This document shows positions 1-6,200 of a DNA stretch of 14,778 bases, in pieces. The translations under genes were made by a program, and so were the position numbers. Every line of letters begins with the position of its first letter. Within the stretch, counting starts at the first letter, position 1. This DNA is from JBBQRS01 sp038214535 (lineage in GTDB: Bacteria; Chloroflexota; Anaerolineae; CG2-30-64-16), in assembly GCA_038214535.1 (NCBI GenBank), contig JBBQRS010000118.1, positions 1-14,778 on the forward strand, read 5' to 3'. The notes under the pieces were generated by a model. That model ran no database searches and was not told the DNA's origin. It saw only the letters and a program-made list of their open reading frames with translations.

Positions 1-140
1 TTGCCGGCGGCCACGGCCAGCAGTGCCCTGGCACGGGCCACATGGCTGGCCGGTGCGCTGGTCGCACGGCTGATTTGCGTCAACACTGCGCGCTCGTCGT
101 CCGTCAGGGCACGGAGCGGGTTCACCTTACGGTAAGTCAT
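1..140 (-). CDS. IS630-type transposase, N-terminal fragment (runs off window)
   Basis: The reading frame starts at the ATG complementary to 138-140 and stays open for 46 codons to the window edge. It begins MTYRKVNPLRALTDDE and continues with an Ala/Arg-rich helical stretch (residues 27-46, ...SAPASHVARARALLAVAAG). This is the usual opening of the helix-turn-helix DNA-binding region of IS630/Tc1-like transposases, which act at the element ends to cut and join DNA. Only the start of the HTH region is visible, so the DDE catalytic domain cannot be checked and I cannot say whether the gene is intact. The family call rests on resemblance of a short N-terminus and is moderate. The element end should lie between about 141 and 240, but I could not place a terminal inverted repeat. 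Confidence 0.55.
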   Translation of the reverse strand, partial: MTYRKVNPLRALTDDERAVLTQISRATSAPASHVARARALLAVAAG

Positions 141-198
141 CGTGCACTTCCAACTTGCAGGATGACCGCAGTTTACCAATCTCTACCAAGAATGGCAA

Positions 199-240
199 GG
201 GTCACGCCAAGTGACCCACTAGTGGCGTGCGCACTCCGAC
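199..240. repeat. Palindromic intergenic repeat (family A, copy 1)
   Basis: Two nested inverted repeats lie just downstream of mazG. GGGTCAC (199-205) pairs with GTGACCC (211-217), and CACGCCA (203-209) can alternatively pair with TGGCGTG (223-229). Bases 222-237 (GTGGCGTGCGCACTCC) match 5004-5019 exactly on the opposite strand, which places this in the same dispersed family as the large hairpin at 4981-5056. No T-run follows on either strand, so a classic terminator is not supported. Confidence 0.5.
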
Positions 241-243
241 GGA

Positions 244-1245
244 TTAACTCTCTGTCTCCACTCGTGCGGCATAGCGCGCGTTCGCTGCGCGTAGCGCGCT
301 CTCCGCCTCGATGCCGCGCGCTCGCGCCCAGGCCACCAGCCCGAACAGCGCCTCGCCGAGCATCTCCGCGGAGACGGCTTCGCCGGGCGGCAGGTCGGCC
401 AGCGCGGCCCAGGGCGCTTCCGGCGCATCCTGCGGATGGATGCGCGCCATGCGGTCCTGGTACGCGTCCGCCACCGCCAGCGCCGGCAGCCCCGCCGGGA
501 TGCCCGAAAGCGGCGACTTGCGCTCGTAGTTCTGCGCCCGCTCCGCCTTCTTGATCTCCTCCCAATTCGCGAGTACCTCGTCGGTTCCGTTCACCACCGC
601 GTCGCCGAAGACGTGCGGATGTCGCCGGATCAGCTTCACCACGATCTGCTCCGTCACGTCGGGCAACCGGAACAGACCTTCCTCCGCGGCGATCTGCGTC
701 TGCATCGCGACCTGCAACAGCACGTCGCCCAGCTCCTCTGACACCTTGCGCGCATCGTCCGTGTCCAGTGCGGCCAGCAGTTCGTGCGTCTCTTCGAGCA
801 GGTTCGCCCGCAGTTTGTCCCACGTCAACTCGCGATCCCAGGGGCAGCCCTCCGGGGCGCGCAGGTGCGCTGCGATGTCCTGCAACGCCTCATATGTGGT
901 TGCTCCGCCGCGCGGCGGGATGAAAAGTTGCGACCCCGCATCGAGTGCGCCGAGCGATGGCAACGCACTGATTGTCGTTTCCGCTGCCCATTCGCCAATC
1001 ATGCGGACGGGATGATCCGGGGGGTAGGCCAGTCCCAGCACGGCTTGCAGCCGCACCATCACCTGCGTATCGGTTGGCCCCAACAGCAGCACCGGCTGCG
1101 AGGGATCGAGCCGCGGATAATACTGCGCGGCGAGTCCGCTCGCGCGGAGCACTTGCAGGCTCTCCAGTGTCTCGCCTTCCAGCCCTGCCAGTGCGGCCGC
1201 CAGTTCATTCAGCATCATGGGGTCATTTTTCGTGTGTGAAGTCAT
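244..1245 (-). CDS. mazG: MazG nucleoside triphosphate pyrophosphohydrolase
   Basis: MazG hydrolyses NTPs/dNTPs to the monophosphate and pyrophosphate in the cytoplasm and is a house-cleaning enzyme. Residues 134-215 carry the MazG domain: CPWDRELTWDKL, then the metal-binding E151-E152-x-x-E155 and E171-x-x-D174 (EELGDVLLQ), then RRHPHVFGD. A second MazG-like segment follows at about 226-275 (NWEEIKKAER...LPALAVADAYQDR). Residues 28-112 resemble the C-terminal end of the tetrapyrrole methylase domain often fused to MazG (YPPDHPV at 75-81, LDAGSQLFIPP at 101-111). The methylase catalytic part is absent. I start at the ATG complementary to 1243-1245. The longer open frame to 1377 translates a tandem repeat, and a perfect TATAAT lies six bases upstream of this ATG. 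The protein is 333 residues. It is divergent from galT. Confidence 0.88.
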   Translation of the reverse strand: MTSHTKNDPMMLNELAAALAGLEGETLESLQVLRASGLAAQYYPRLDPSQPVLLLGPTDTQVMVRLQAVLGLAYPPDHPVRMIGEWAAETTISALPSLGALDAGSQLFIPPRGGATTYEALQDIAAHLRAPEGCPWDRELTWDKLRANLLEETHELLAALDTDDARKVSEELGDVLLQVAMQTQIAAEEGLFRLPDVTEQIVVKLIRRHPHVFGDAVVNGTDEVLANWEEIKKAERAQNYERKSPLSGIPAGLPALAVADAYQDRMARIHPQDAPEAPWAALADLPPGEAVSAEMLGEALFGLVAWARARGIEAESALRAANARYAARVETES

Positions 1246-1251
1246 GCGCGA

Positions 1252-1281
1252 ATTATACACGTCCCGCCGCACCGCGCCCAA
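1252..1281 (-). promoter_or_regulatory. mazG promoter, probably giving a leaderless mRNA
   Basis: On the minus strand a perfect -10 box TATAAT (complement of 1252-1257) ends six bases before the chosen ATG. A weak -35 candidate TTGGGC (complement of 1276-1281) lies 18 bp further upstream. With a start about 7 bp after the -10 box, transcription would begin at or next to the ATG. No Shine-Dalgarno sequence is present, which fits a leaderless transcript. The -10 is seen directly; the leaderless reading is inference. Confidence 0.55.
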
Positions 1282-1370
1282 TTCGCCCGTAGTGCGTCGC
1301 TTGTAGTGTGCAGTTCTCTGCGCTATTCCGCTCGTAGCGCGTCGCTCGTAGCGCGCAGTCCTCTGCGCCA
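1282..1370. repeat. Two tandem 44-bp repeat units
   Basis: Units 1282-1325 and 1327-1370 align without gaps. I count eight differences in 44 positions, all C/T transitions. Each unit contains an internal repeat of a GTAGYGYG-like motif and ends in CTCTGCGCYA. They sit between the mazG and galT promoters and end exactly at the TTGACA of the galT promoter. They explain the open reading frame upstream of the real mazG start. Confidence 0.75.
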
Positions 1371-1405
1371 TTGACAACCGCCCGTCACACCTATGCTATT
1401 ATAAT
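1371..1405 (+). promoter_or_regulatory. Candidate galT promoter
   Basis: A perfect TTGACA lies at 1371-1376 and a perfect TATAAT at 1400-1405, but they are 23 bp apart, wider than the usual 16-19. TATTAT (1397-1402, 20 bp spacing) and TATGCT (1392-1397, 15 bp) are alternative -10 boxes. A strong ribosome binding site AGGAGG follows at 1419-1424, seven bases before the ATG at 1432. That favours this ATG over the one at 1426, which lies one base after the AGGAGG. Confidence 0.5.
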
Positions 1406-1431
1406 CTCCAACGCACACAGGAGGCATGCCC

Positions 1432-2484
1432 ATGGAACAATTCGCCCTGACCGATCATTCACACCGCCGTTTCAACCTGCTCACCGGCGAGTGGGTGCTG
1501 GTCTCGCCGCACCGCACCAAACGTCCCTGGCAAGGCCAGGTGGAAAAACTCGCCCTCGAGGAACGCCCGGCCTATGATCCGAACTGCTATTTGTGCCCCG
1601 GCAACAGCCGCGCCGGCGGATTCGAGAACCCGCCATACGAGCATACCTTCGTCTTCACCAACGACTTCGCGGCCCTGACGCCCGATGAGGTCGCCTTCGA
1701 CGGCGAAGCCGCATCGAGTGAGTTGCTGCGCGTCGCGCCCGAGCGGGGCATTTGCCGGGTGATGTGCTTCTCGCCGCGCCACGATCTCACGTTGGGTGAA
1801 ATGCCGGTCGCTGAGATCCGCCGGGTCGTGGATATGTGGTCCGATCAAACCGAAGAACTCGGCGCGTTGCCTTACATTGGTCACGTCCAGGTCTTCGAGA
1901 ATCGCGGGGCGATGATGGGGGCCAGCAACCCGCATCCGCACGGCCAGGTCTGGGCCACGGAACACCTGCCTAACGGGCCCGCCGCCGAAGCTGCGCGCCA
2001 GGCGGCATACCTTGCCGCGCACGGGCGCACGTTGTTGGGCGACTACCTCGCCACAGAACTCGCCGCAGATGAACGCATCGTGTGCGCAAACGATCACTGG
2101 GTCGCGCTCGTGCCCTTCTGGGCGTTCTGGCCGTTCGAGACCATGGTGTTGCCGCGCCGCCAGGTCGCTTCGATCCCCGAGCTGACCGACGCCGAGCGCG
2201 ACGCACTGGCCGATATCCTCAAGCGGCTCATTACCCGCTACGACAATCTTTTCGAGGTCTCATTCCCCTACAGCATGGGGTGGCATCAGCACCCGACAGA
2301 TGGGCAGTCCTACCCCGGCCACACCCTGCACGCCCATTTCTACCCGCCGCTGCTCCGTTCGGCCACGGTGCGCAAGTTCATGGTCGGTTTCGAGTTGCTG
2401 GGCGAGCCGCAGCGCGATATCCCCGCGGAAGCCGCCGCCGCCCGCCTCCGCGACCAAAGCGAACGCCACTACCGCGCCACATAA
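1432..2484 (+). CDS. galT: Galactose-1-phosphate uridylyltransferase (class I GalT)
   Basis: GalT exchanges UMP between UDP-glucose and galactose-1-phosphate in the Leloir pathway, through a uridylylated histidine. The 350-residue protein has the zinc pair C52-x-x-C55 (CYLCPG), a likely third zinc ligand H117 (FSPRHD) and the active-site signature NRGAMMGASNPHPHGQ, with H168-P169-H170. H170 is the expected nucleophile and H168 the fourth zinc ligand. The C-terminal half contains LHAHFYPP (about 300-307), typical of the second HIT-like domain. Length is normal for the family. The ATG at 1432 is chosen from its AGGAGG at 1419-1424. No galK or galE is adjacent. The gene stands alone between a divergent mazG and a convergent acetyltransferase gene. 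Confidence 0.95.
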   Translation: MEQFALTDHSHRRFNLLTGEWVLVSPHRTKRPWQGQVEKLALEERPAYDPNCYLCPGNSRAGGFENPPYEHTFVFTNDFAALTPDEVAFDGEAASSELLRVAPERGICRVMCFSPRHDLTLGEMPVAEIRRVVDMWSDQTEELGALPYIGHVQVFENRGAMMGASNPHPHGQVWATEHLPNGPAAEAARQAAYLAAHGRTLLGDYLATELAADERIVCANDHWVALVPFWAFWPFETMVLPRRQVASIPELTDAERDALADILKRLITRYDNLFEVSFPYSMGWHQHPTDGQSYPGHTLHAHFYPPLLRSATVRKFMVGFELLGEPQRDIPAEAAAARLRDQSERHYRAT

Positions 2485-2489
2485 GTTTT

Positions 2490-2553
2490 GCCACGAATTA
2501 CACGAATGGAAAAATCCATTCCAAATATTCGTGTAATTCGTGAAATTCGTGGC
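2490..2553. repeat. AT-rich inverted repeat between convergent genes
   Basis: CACGAATTACACGAAT (2492-2507) pairs perfectly over 16 bp with 2527-2542. A further partial copy of the same motif (ATTCGTGGC) ends at 2553. An inner AATGGA/TCCATT pair closes over AAAA. It occupies nearly the whole gap between galT and the convergent acetyltransferase gene, and T5 follows on the plus strand (2557-2561). It may therefore end galT transcription. The low GC contrasts with its surroundings, and ACGAATTACACGAAT-type motifs are a common dispersed repeat in such genomes. Confidence 0.65.
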
Positions 2554-3077
2554 TAGTTTTTCTTCTCCCACTCCGTGCGCAGGATGCTCATGTAGAGCAT
2601 GTCCTGCCACTGGCCGTGCCGCCAGTAGGCTTCGCGATGGCGGCCTTCGTGCTTGAAACCCACCTGCTCGTAGGCGTGGATGCCGCGCTGATTCCCCGCG
2701 AACACCCGCAGGTAAACCCGGTGCAGGTTCAGGTAGTCGAAGCCGTAGGCGACCAATGTGCGCAACGCATCTTTGCCCAGCCCCTGATCCCACAGCGACT
2801 TCTCGCCGATGAACAGCCCGGCCTCCGCGTTCTGATCGGTCGGGTTGATGTTGGCGAAACCGCAGCCACCGATATGCTGCCCCTCCAACTCGATGGCGAA
2901 GTTCAGCGCTCCGTGGTCATGGTTCTGCATCTCGTACCACGCTTGCTCTTGGGCCAGGTTCATGGGCCGGTACGGCCCAAACCACGCCAGCACCTCCGGG
3001 TCCGCAAACCAACGGACGTAGTTCGGCAAGTGTTCCGGCTCGATGGGCCGTAAGATCACGCGCTTCCCCTGTAGCAT
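2553..3077 (-). CDS. GNAT-family N-acetyltransferase (RimJ/RimL-like)
   Basis: This 174-residue protein has the GNAT fold signature and should transfer acetyl from acetyl-CoA to an amine, probably cytoplasmic. The acetyl-CoA binding loop is QGLGKDA (residues 98-104), followed by the helix RTLVAYGFDYLN and the motif AGNQRGIHAYEQVGF (127-141), where N129 and Y136 are typical conserved positions. The opening GKRVILRPIEPEHL and the overall length match the Acetyltransf_3 (RimJ/RimL) group, whose substrates range from ribosomal-protein N-termini to small molecules. The substrate cannot be read from sequence. A GGAG ribosome binding site lies about nine bases upstream of the ATG. The stop codon overlaps the edge of the inverted repeat at 2490-2553. 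Confidence 0.88.
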   Translation of the reverse strand: MLQGKRVILRPIEPEHLPNYVRWFADPEVLAWFGPYRPMNLAQEQAWYEMQNHDHGALNFAIELEGQHIGGCGFANINPTDQNAEAGLFIGEKSLWDQGLGKDALRTLVAYGFDYLNLHRVYLRVFAGNQRGIHAYEQVGFKHEGRHREAYWRHGQWQDMLYMSILRTEWEKKN

Positions 3078-3138
3078 AATGCTGCTCCTGTCTTATTCCG
3101 AGGATTTATCCAAAAACTCCGAGATCATCATGCCTTTC

Positions 3139-3201
3139 CCTTTGTAGTGACGGCTTTAGCCGTTGTAGTTCCCCCAACGGCTAAAGCCGTCACGACAAAG
3201 G
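3139..3201. repeat. Long palindromic repeat, 27-bp arms
   Basis: Arms 3139-3165 and 3175-3201 pair at 26 of 27 positions around a nine-base loop. The core is GTGACGGCTTTAGCCGTTG, which itself contains a GGCT/AGCC palindrome. It lies between two genes on the minus strand (NUDIX upstream, acetyltransferase downstream). Neither end has a T-run, so it is better described as a dispersed palindromic element than as a terminator. Confidence 0.7.
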
Positions 3202-3237
3202 AGCGCGACGCATAGTTTTCATATCCGCGTTCATCCG

Positions 3238-3266
3238 ACGCAGACCCCCGACAAGGGGGCGCTCGT
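3238..3266. repeat. Small palindrome apparently inserted into another repeat
   Basis: The 29 bases contain CCCCC and GGGGG arms (about 3245-3258) with ACG and CGT at the ends. Removing it would join TCATCCG (3231-3237) to CGTCC, restoring the ATCCGCG-type repeat that also precedes it at 3223-3229. A CCG is present on both sides, which would fit a short target duplication. This is an inference from one copy. Confidence 0.35.
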
Positions 3267-3289
3267 CCGCGTCCCATTTTCGGGTTAGA

Positions 3290-3847
3290 TTAAATCAAAC
3301 GCCGCGCCATCATAATGCCGGTCACGGTCGCCAGCGAGCGGATCTCACCGGCCAATACCATTTGCTCCAACTCCAGGGGCGTGTAGTATGCCACCTGAAT
3401 CTCCTCACTCTCGTCCAATGCCTGTTCGCTCTCGCGCCGGCCGCCCAGCGCCAGAAACAGGTGCGCCGCCGTCGGGCCGCGGTTGGTGTCCACGACAAAG
3501 CTGCCCAGCGCGCGCCACGTTTCAGCGACCACGCCCGTCTCCTCACGCAGTTCACGCTGCGCGGCGCCCAGCGGGTCCTCGCCCTCATCCAGATACCCGG
3601 CCGGCAGGTCGAGGCTGATCGCCCGCATCCCGTGCTTATACTGGCGCACCATCGGTGTGGAGCCATCTTGCATCCGCACGAAGATGACCGCATAGTCTCG
3701 CCCGGTGCTTTGGAGGTAGCCTTCGATGCGGTGACCATTAGGCAGCAGCACATCTTCTTCCCAGACGGTCAGCCAGGGCGGGCGATCCAGCCGCGGGCGC
3801 GAAGACAATACGCGCCAGGGCGCGATTGAAGTATCAATACTTGACAT
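3290..3847 (-). CDS. NUDIX hydrolase, ADP-ribose pyrophosphatase type
   Basis: NUDIX enzymes cleave a nucleoside diphosphate linked to another group. This subgroup usually splits ADP-ribose into AMP and ribose-5-phosphate. The complete Nudix box is present at residues 84-106: G84-x5-E90-x7-R98-E-L-x-E102-E103-T-G-V, starting GYLDEGEDPLG and ending RELREETGV. The preceding stretch VRQYKHGMRAISLDLPAG is typical of ADP-ribose/NudF-like members, which have a strand pair around RQYR and ExPAG; here the E is D80. Length (185 residues) fits. A GGAG lies about ten bases before the ATG. The gene is divergent from the LysM/L,D-transpeptidase gene, with 78 bases between starts. Exact substrate is inferred, not shown. 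Confidence 0.88.
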   Translation of the reverse strand: MSSIDTSIAPWRVLSSRPRLDRPPWLTVWEEDVLLPNGHRIEGYLQSTGRDYAVIFVRMQDGSTPMVRQYKHGMRAISLDLPAGYLDEGEDPLGAAQRELREETGVVAETWRALGSFVVDTNRGPTAAHLFLALGGRRESEQALDESEEIQVAYYTPLELEQMVLAGEIRSLATVTGIMMARRLI

Positions 3848-3925
3848 AGCGACGCGTCTCCGGTAAGATTTCGCATAATCGAACGACTGATCGCCCTATT
3901 GTATCACTTCCTGGAGTCAGCAGCC

Positions 3926-4963
3926 ATGCGTGAAAGCCCTCGCCAACACTGGAAGTTGAGCCTCTTGCGGCTCTTACTGGTCGCCGCCCTGCTCCTGGCG
4001 GCCCTACCCCTCACTGCCTTTGCCGAAGGCGGCACGTATACCGTACGTAGCGGGGATACCCTTGCCGCCATTGCGAGGGCTCACGGCGTCTCCGTCAACG
4101 CGCTTGTCGCCGCCAACGGCCTCTCCAGCCCCGACCGGATTGTGGTCGGCCAGCGCCTCATCATCCCCGGCTCGACCGGTGGGTCATCTTCCTCCGGCGC
4201 GTCCAGCAGCGCGAAGGCGTACACCGTCCAGGCGGGTGACACTCTGGCGAAGATATCGCAGAAGTTCGGGGTCTCGTCTTCGGCTATTATGGCGGCCAAC
4301 GGCATCCAAAACGCCAACCTCATTCGTGTGGGCCAGCGGCTTACCATCCCTGCCGGCGGTTCCGCGCCTGCGCCGGCCAAACCTGCGCCCGCGCCCGCCG
4401 CCGCGAAGTCCTATACCGTGCGTTCGGGCGATACCCTGGGCAGCATCGCGGCGCGCTATGGCGTGAGCGCGGCGGCCATTGCGTCGGCCAACGGTCTCAC
4501 CAATCCCAACCTGATCTATCCCGGTTTGAAACTGAAGATTCCCGCCGGTGGCTCGGTGGGCGTCTCCGTGCCTACGGGGCGTGCGACCAAGTTCGTGGTC
4601 AGCATTTCGCAGCGTCGCTGCTGGGTCTATCAGGGCAACACCGTGGTCTATGAGTGGGTCTGTTCGACGGGGCGGCCCGCATCGCCCACCAAGGCCGGCA
4701 ACTTCGCTGTGCAGTCCAAGATGCCCAAGGCCTATGGGTCGTCCTGGAACATCTGGATGCCTTATTGGCTGGGGATCTATTGGGCGGGCAGCAGCGAGAA
4801 CGGCATTCACGGGATGCCGTGGAACGCCACGAATGGCAGGAAAACCTGGCCCGGCCTGGTGGGTACGCCCATCACTTACGGCTGCGTCATGTTGAACGAT
4901 CCGCAGGCCAAGACGCTGTACGACATGGCCTGGATCGGGATGCCGGTAATTATCAAGCGGTAA
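3926..4963 (+). CDS. Secreted L,D-transpeptidase (YkuD) with three LysM domains
   Basis: This protein should bind peptidoglycan and form or modify 3-3 crosslinks outside the membrane. Residues 1-33 are a signal peptide (RR/K-rich start, Leu/Ala core, AFA cleavage site). Three LysM domains follow at 38-81, 99-142 and 163-206, each opening YTVxxGDTL and ending in xIP, joined by Ser/Gly and Pro/Ala linkers. The YkuD domain covers about 215-345, with H295 (IHGMP) and C320 in TYGCVMLND. The usual SHGC motif reads TYGC here, with Y318 replacing the second His. The ATG at 3926 is chosen because GGAG (3913-3916) sits nine bases upstream and the signal peptide then begins properly. An upstream in-frame ATG at 3899 lacks a ribosome site. 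The gene is followed by a large hairpin. Confidence 0.9.
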   Translation: MRESPRQHWKLSLLRLLLVAALLLAALPLTAFAEGGTYTVRSGDTLAAIARAHGVSVNALVAANGLSSPDRIVVGQRLIIPGSTGGSSSSGASSSAKAYTVQAGDTLAKISQKFGVSSSAIMAANGIQNANLIRVGQRLTIPAGGSAPAPAKPAPAPAAAKSYTVRSGDTLGSIAARYGVSAAAIASANGLTNPNLIYPGLKLKIPAGGSVGVSVPTGRATKFVVSISQRRCWVYQGNTVVYEWVCSTGRPASPTKAGNFAVQSKMPKAYGSSWNIWMPYWLGIYWAGSSENGIHGMPWNATNGRKTWPGLVGTPITYGCVMLNDPQAKTLYDMAWIGMPVIIKR

Positions 4964-4980
4964 AGTCGTCTCGGCCCGTC

Positions 4981-5056
4981 AAAAACTCAACTGGAAACGC
5001 CGCGGAGTGCGCACGCCACGACATGGCGTCAGATTCGCACTCCGCGGCGAGTTTTT
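4981..5056. repeat. Large nested hairpin (family A, copy 2)
   Basis: Three nested pairings occur. AAAAACTC (4981-4988) pairs with GAGTTTTT (5049-5056). CGCCGCGGAGTGCG (4998-5011) pairs with CGCACTCCGCGGCG (5036-5049), a perfect 14 bp. ACGCCA (5013-5018) pairs with TGGCGT (5024-5029). It starts 17 bases after the L,D-transpeptidase stop. The right end finishes in T5, so it could act as an intrinsic terminator for that gene. It shares 16 exact bases with 222-237. Confidence 0.75.
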
Positions 5057-5083
5057 GCGCACACCGCAATTGCATCCCGCAAT

Positions 5084-5112
5084 TTCCGCAAAGCGACCAA
5101 GCGAGTTATACT
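5084..5112 (+). promoter_or_regulatory. Weak candidate promoter for the OsmC/GcvH-like pair
   Basis: A TATACT -10 box lies at 5107-5112. The region 17 bp upstream (TTCCGC, 5084-5089) is a poor -35. The leader would be about 58 bases, ending in an AAGGACAGGA ribosome site (5165-5174) before the ATG at 5177. Support is limited to the -10. Confidence 0.3.
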
Positions 5113-5176
5113 CTCTCTGACGCTGTGTGCGTTTTTGCGCAATCACACGATCTAATTTCAGCATAAGGACAGGAAC

Positions 5177-5575
5177 ATGAGTCAGATTGTCGTTACTTTC
5201 CCCGGCGGCGCGCGTGTAGATGCCGTCCTGGGCTCTCACACCGTGCGCACCGATCAACCGAAGGCGAATGGCGGCGCGGATTCTGCGGTCACGCCCTTCC
5301 AGCTTTTCCTGGCTTCTACGGCCACCTGCGCCGGGTTCTACGTGCTGGGATTCTGCAAGCAGCGCGATCTGGATACCAGCGGCATCCAGGTCATCCAGCG
5401 CGCCGAAATGGATCCCGAAACGCATATGGCGACCAGGATCGTCCAGGAGATTCACGTCCCGGCGAGCTTCCCGGAGAAATATTACTCCGCGTTGATCCGG
5501 GCTGCCGAGCAGTGCCTCGTCAAGAAACACCTGGAGAATCCGCCGCAGGTCGTCATCGAGACCGTGGTTGACTGA
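5177..5575 (+). CDS. OsmC-family protein (Ohr/OsmC-like thiol peroxidase fold)
   Basis: OsmC/Ohr proteins reduce organic hydroperoxides with a reactive cysteine pair. This 132-residue protein has the OsmC core TPFQLFLASTATCAGFYVLGFC, with C51 at the place of the peroxidatic cysteine and C113 (EQCLVKKHLENPP) at that of the resolving cysteine. They are 62 residues apart, close to the spacing in Ohr. C60 is extra. The catalytic Glu of Ohr (PEQLF) is Phe41 here (PFQLF), and R24 is a candidate for the catalytic Arg. Peroxidase activity is therefore uncertain; a thiol carrier or sulfur-transfer role is possible. A GcvH-like gene starts at or just past its stop codon, so the two are almost certainly co-transcribed. 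Confidence 0.82.
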   Translation: MSQIVVTFPGGARVDAVLGSHTVRTDQPKANGGADSAVTPFQLFLASTATCAGFYVLGFCKQRDLDTSGIQVIQRAEMDPETHMATRIVQEIHVPASFPEKYYSALIRAAEQCLVKKHLENPPQVVIETVVD

Positions 5576-5582
5576 ACCGGAC

Positions 5583-6029
5583 ATGGCGCATGTCAGAAAT
5601 TGTGACGTGCCGGAAGATCTCTACTACGCGGTCGCGCAGCACGTCTGGGCGCGACCGCTGGAGTCGGGGCGCGTCCGCATCGGCGTCACGCCCGCGGGCT
5701 ACGCCCTGCTCGGCAACTCGGTCGTCGCGGTAGACATCCAGGAACTCAGCGTGGGGCAGGCCGTGCCGCGTGGACGCAGTCTCGCCATGATCGAGAGCCT
5801 GAAGTATATCGGCCCCGTTCCTGCGCCCTTCTCCGGCATATTGCTGCGCGGTAACCCTGCCGTCGAGGCTGATCCGGAGCTTGCCATGCGCGATCCATAC
5901 GGCGAGGGTTGGATTGCCGAGATGCAGCCGGATGACTGGCCTGCCGCCGCCGCCGAACTGTTAACCGGCGCGGCCGCGGTCGCAGCATACCGCACCCTTC
6001 TTGAAAAGCTCAACCTCTTCTGCGATTGA
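5583..6029 (+). CDS. Stand-alone GcvH-like lipoyl carrier protein
   Basis: The protein (148 residues) has the GcvH lipoyl domain: VRIGVTPAGYALLG (31-44), then the attachment motif ESLKYIGPVPAPFSG, where K74 is the expected lipoyl lysine, then NPAVEADPELAMRDPYGEGW, the standard GcvH ending. GcvH carries an aminomethyl or dithiol group on a swinging lipoyl arm. No GcvT, GcvP or lipoate ligase gene is in view. I use the ATG at 5583. An in-frame TTG at 5568 would overlap the upstream stop and add five residues; neither has a strong ribosome site. Translational coupling to the OsmC-family gene is likely. The C-terminal tail (about 118-148, Ala-rich helix then ...LNLFCD) is GcvH-like apart from a near-terminal Cys. 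It may be a true GcvH or a specialised lipoyl-binding protein. Confidence 0.85.
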   Translation: MAHVRNCDVPEDLYYAVAQHVWARPLESGRVRIGVTPAGYALLGNSVVAVDIQELSVGQAVPRGRSLAMIESLKYIGPVPAPFSGILLRGNPAVEADPELAMRDPYGEGWIAEMQPDDWPAAAAELLTGAAAVAAYRTLLEKLNLFCD

Positions 6030-6108
6030 TCGGCGTTCACCGGACGCGCACGATCTCTTCATCACTTCTTCACATTTATACTGTACGCTGTCTGAAGTCA
6101 GTATGAAG

Positions 6109-6167
6109 CTATTCGGAAATTCTGTAGCTTAGGGCCTTGTGCCCGTCGTCTACGAATTTTTGGATAG
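6109..6167. repeat. Dispersed repeat (family B, short copy)
   Basis: This stretch shares 18 exact bases (TTAGGGCCTTGTGCCCGT, 6129-6146) with 13293-13310. The flanking parts also match: GGAAATTCTGTAG here against GGAATTCCGTAG there, and CTACGA...TGGATAG on the right in both. It begins CTAT and ends ATAG. Compared with the long copy it lacks about 20 bases of the right arm, so it no longer folds into the full palindrome. It occupies the leader upstream of the secreted Met-rich protein gene. Confidence 0.75.
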
Positions 6168-6200
6168 AGAAAGAACATCTCTGATAAAGGAGCATCACCG

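Noticed and set aside
42..823. Overlapping open frames on both strands near the start of the window
   Set aside because: They are Arg/Pro/Ala-rich shadows of the mazG reading frame.
1282..1370. Possible CRISPR fragment
   Set aside because: There are only two adjoining units with no spacers and no cas genes nearby.
1246..1377. 44-residue N-terminal extension of MazG
   Set aside because: It translates the tandem 44-bp repeat, as the repeated AQRTA-YxRR motif shows, and lies upstream of a perfect -10 box.
2490..2561. Clear intrinsic terminator for both galT and the acetyltransferase gene
   Set aside because: The stem is AT-rich, partly repeated, and lacks a T-run on the minus strand. It is recorded as a repeat with possible terminator activity for galT only.
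3899..3925. Upstream ATG for the L,D-transpeptidase
   Set aside because: It has no ribosome site, while the ATG at 3926 has GGAG at the right distance and starts a proper signal peptide.
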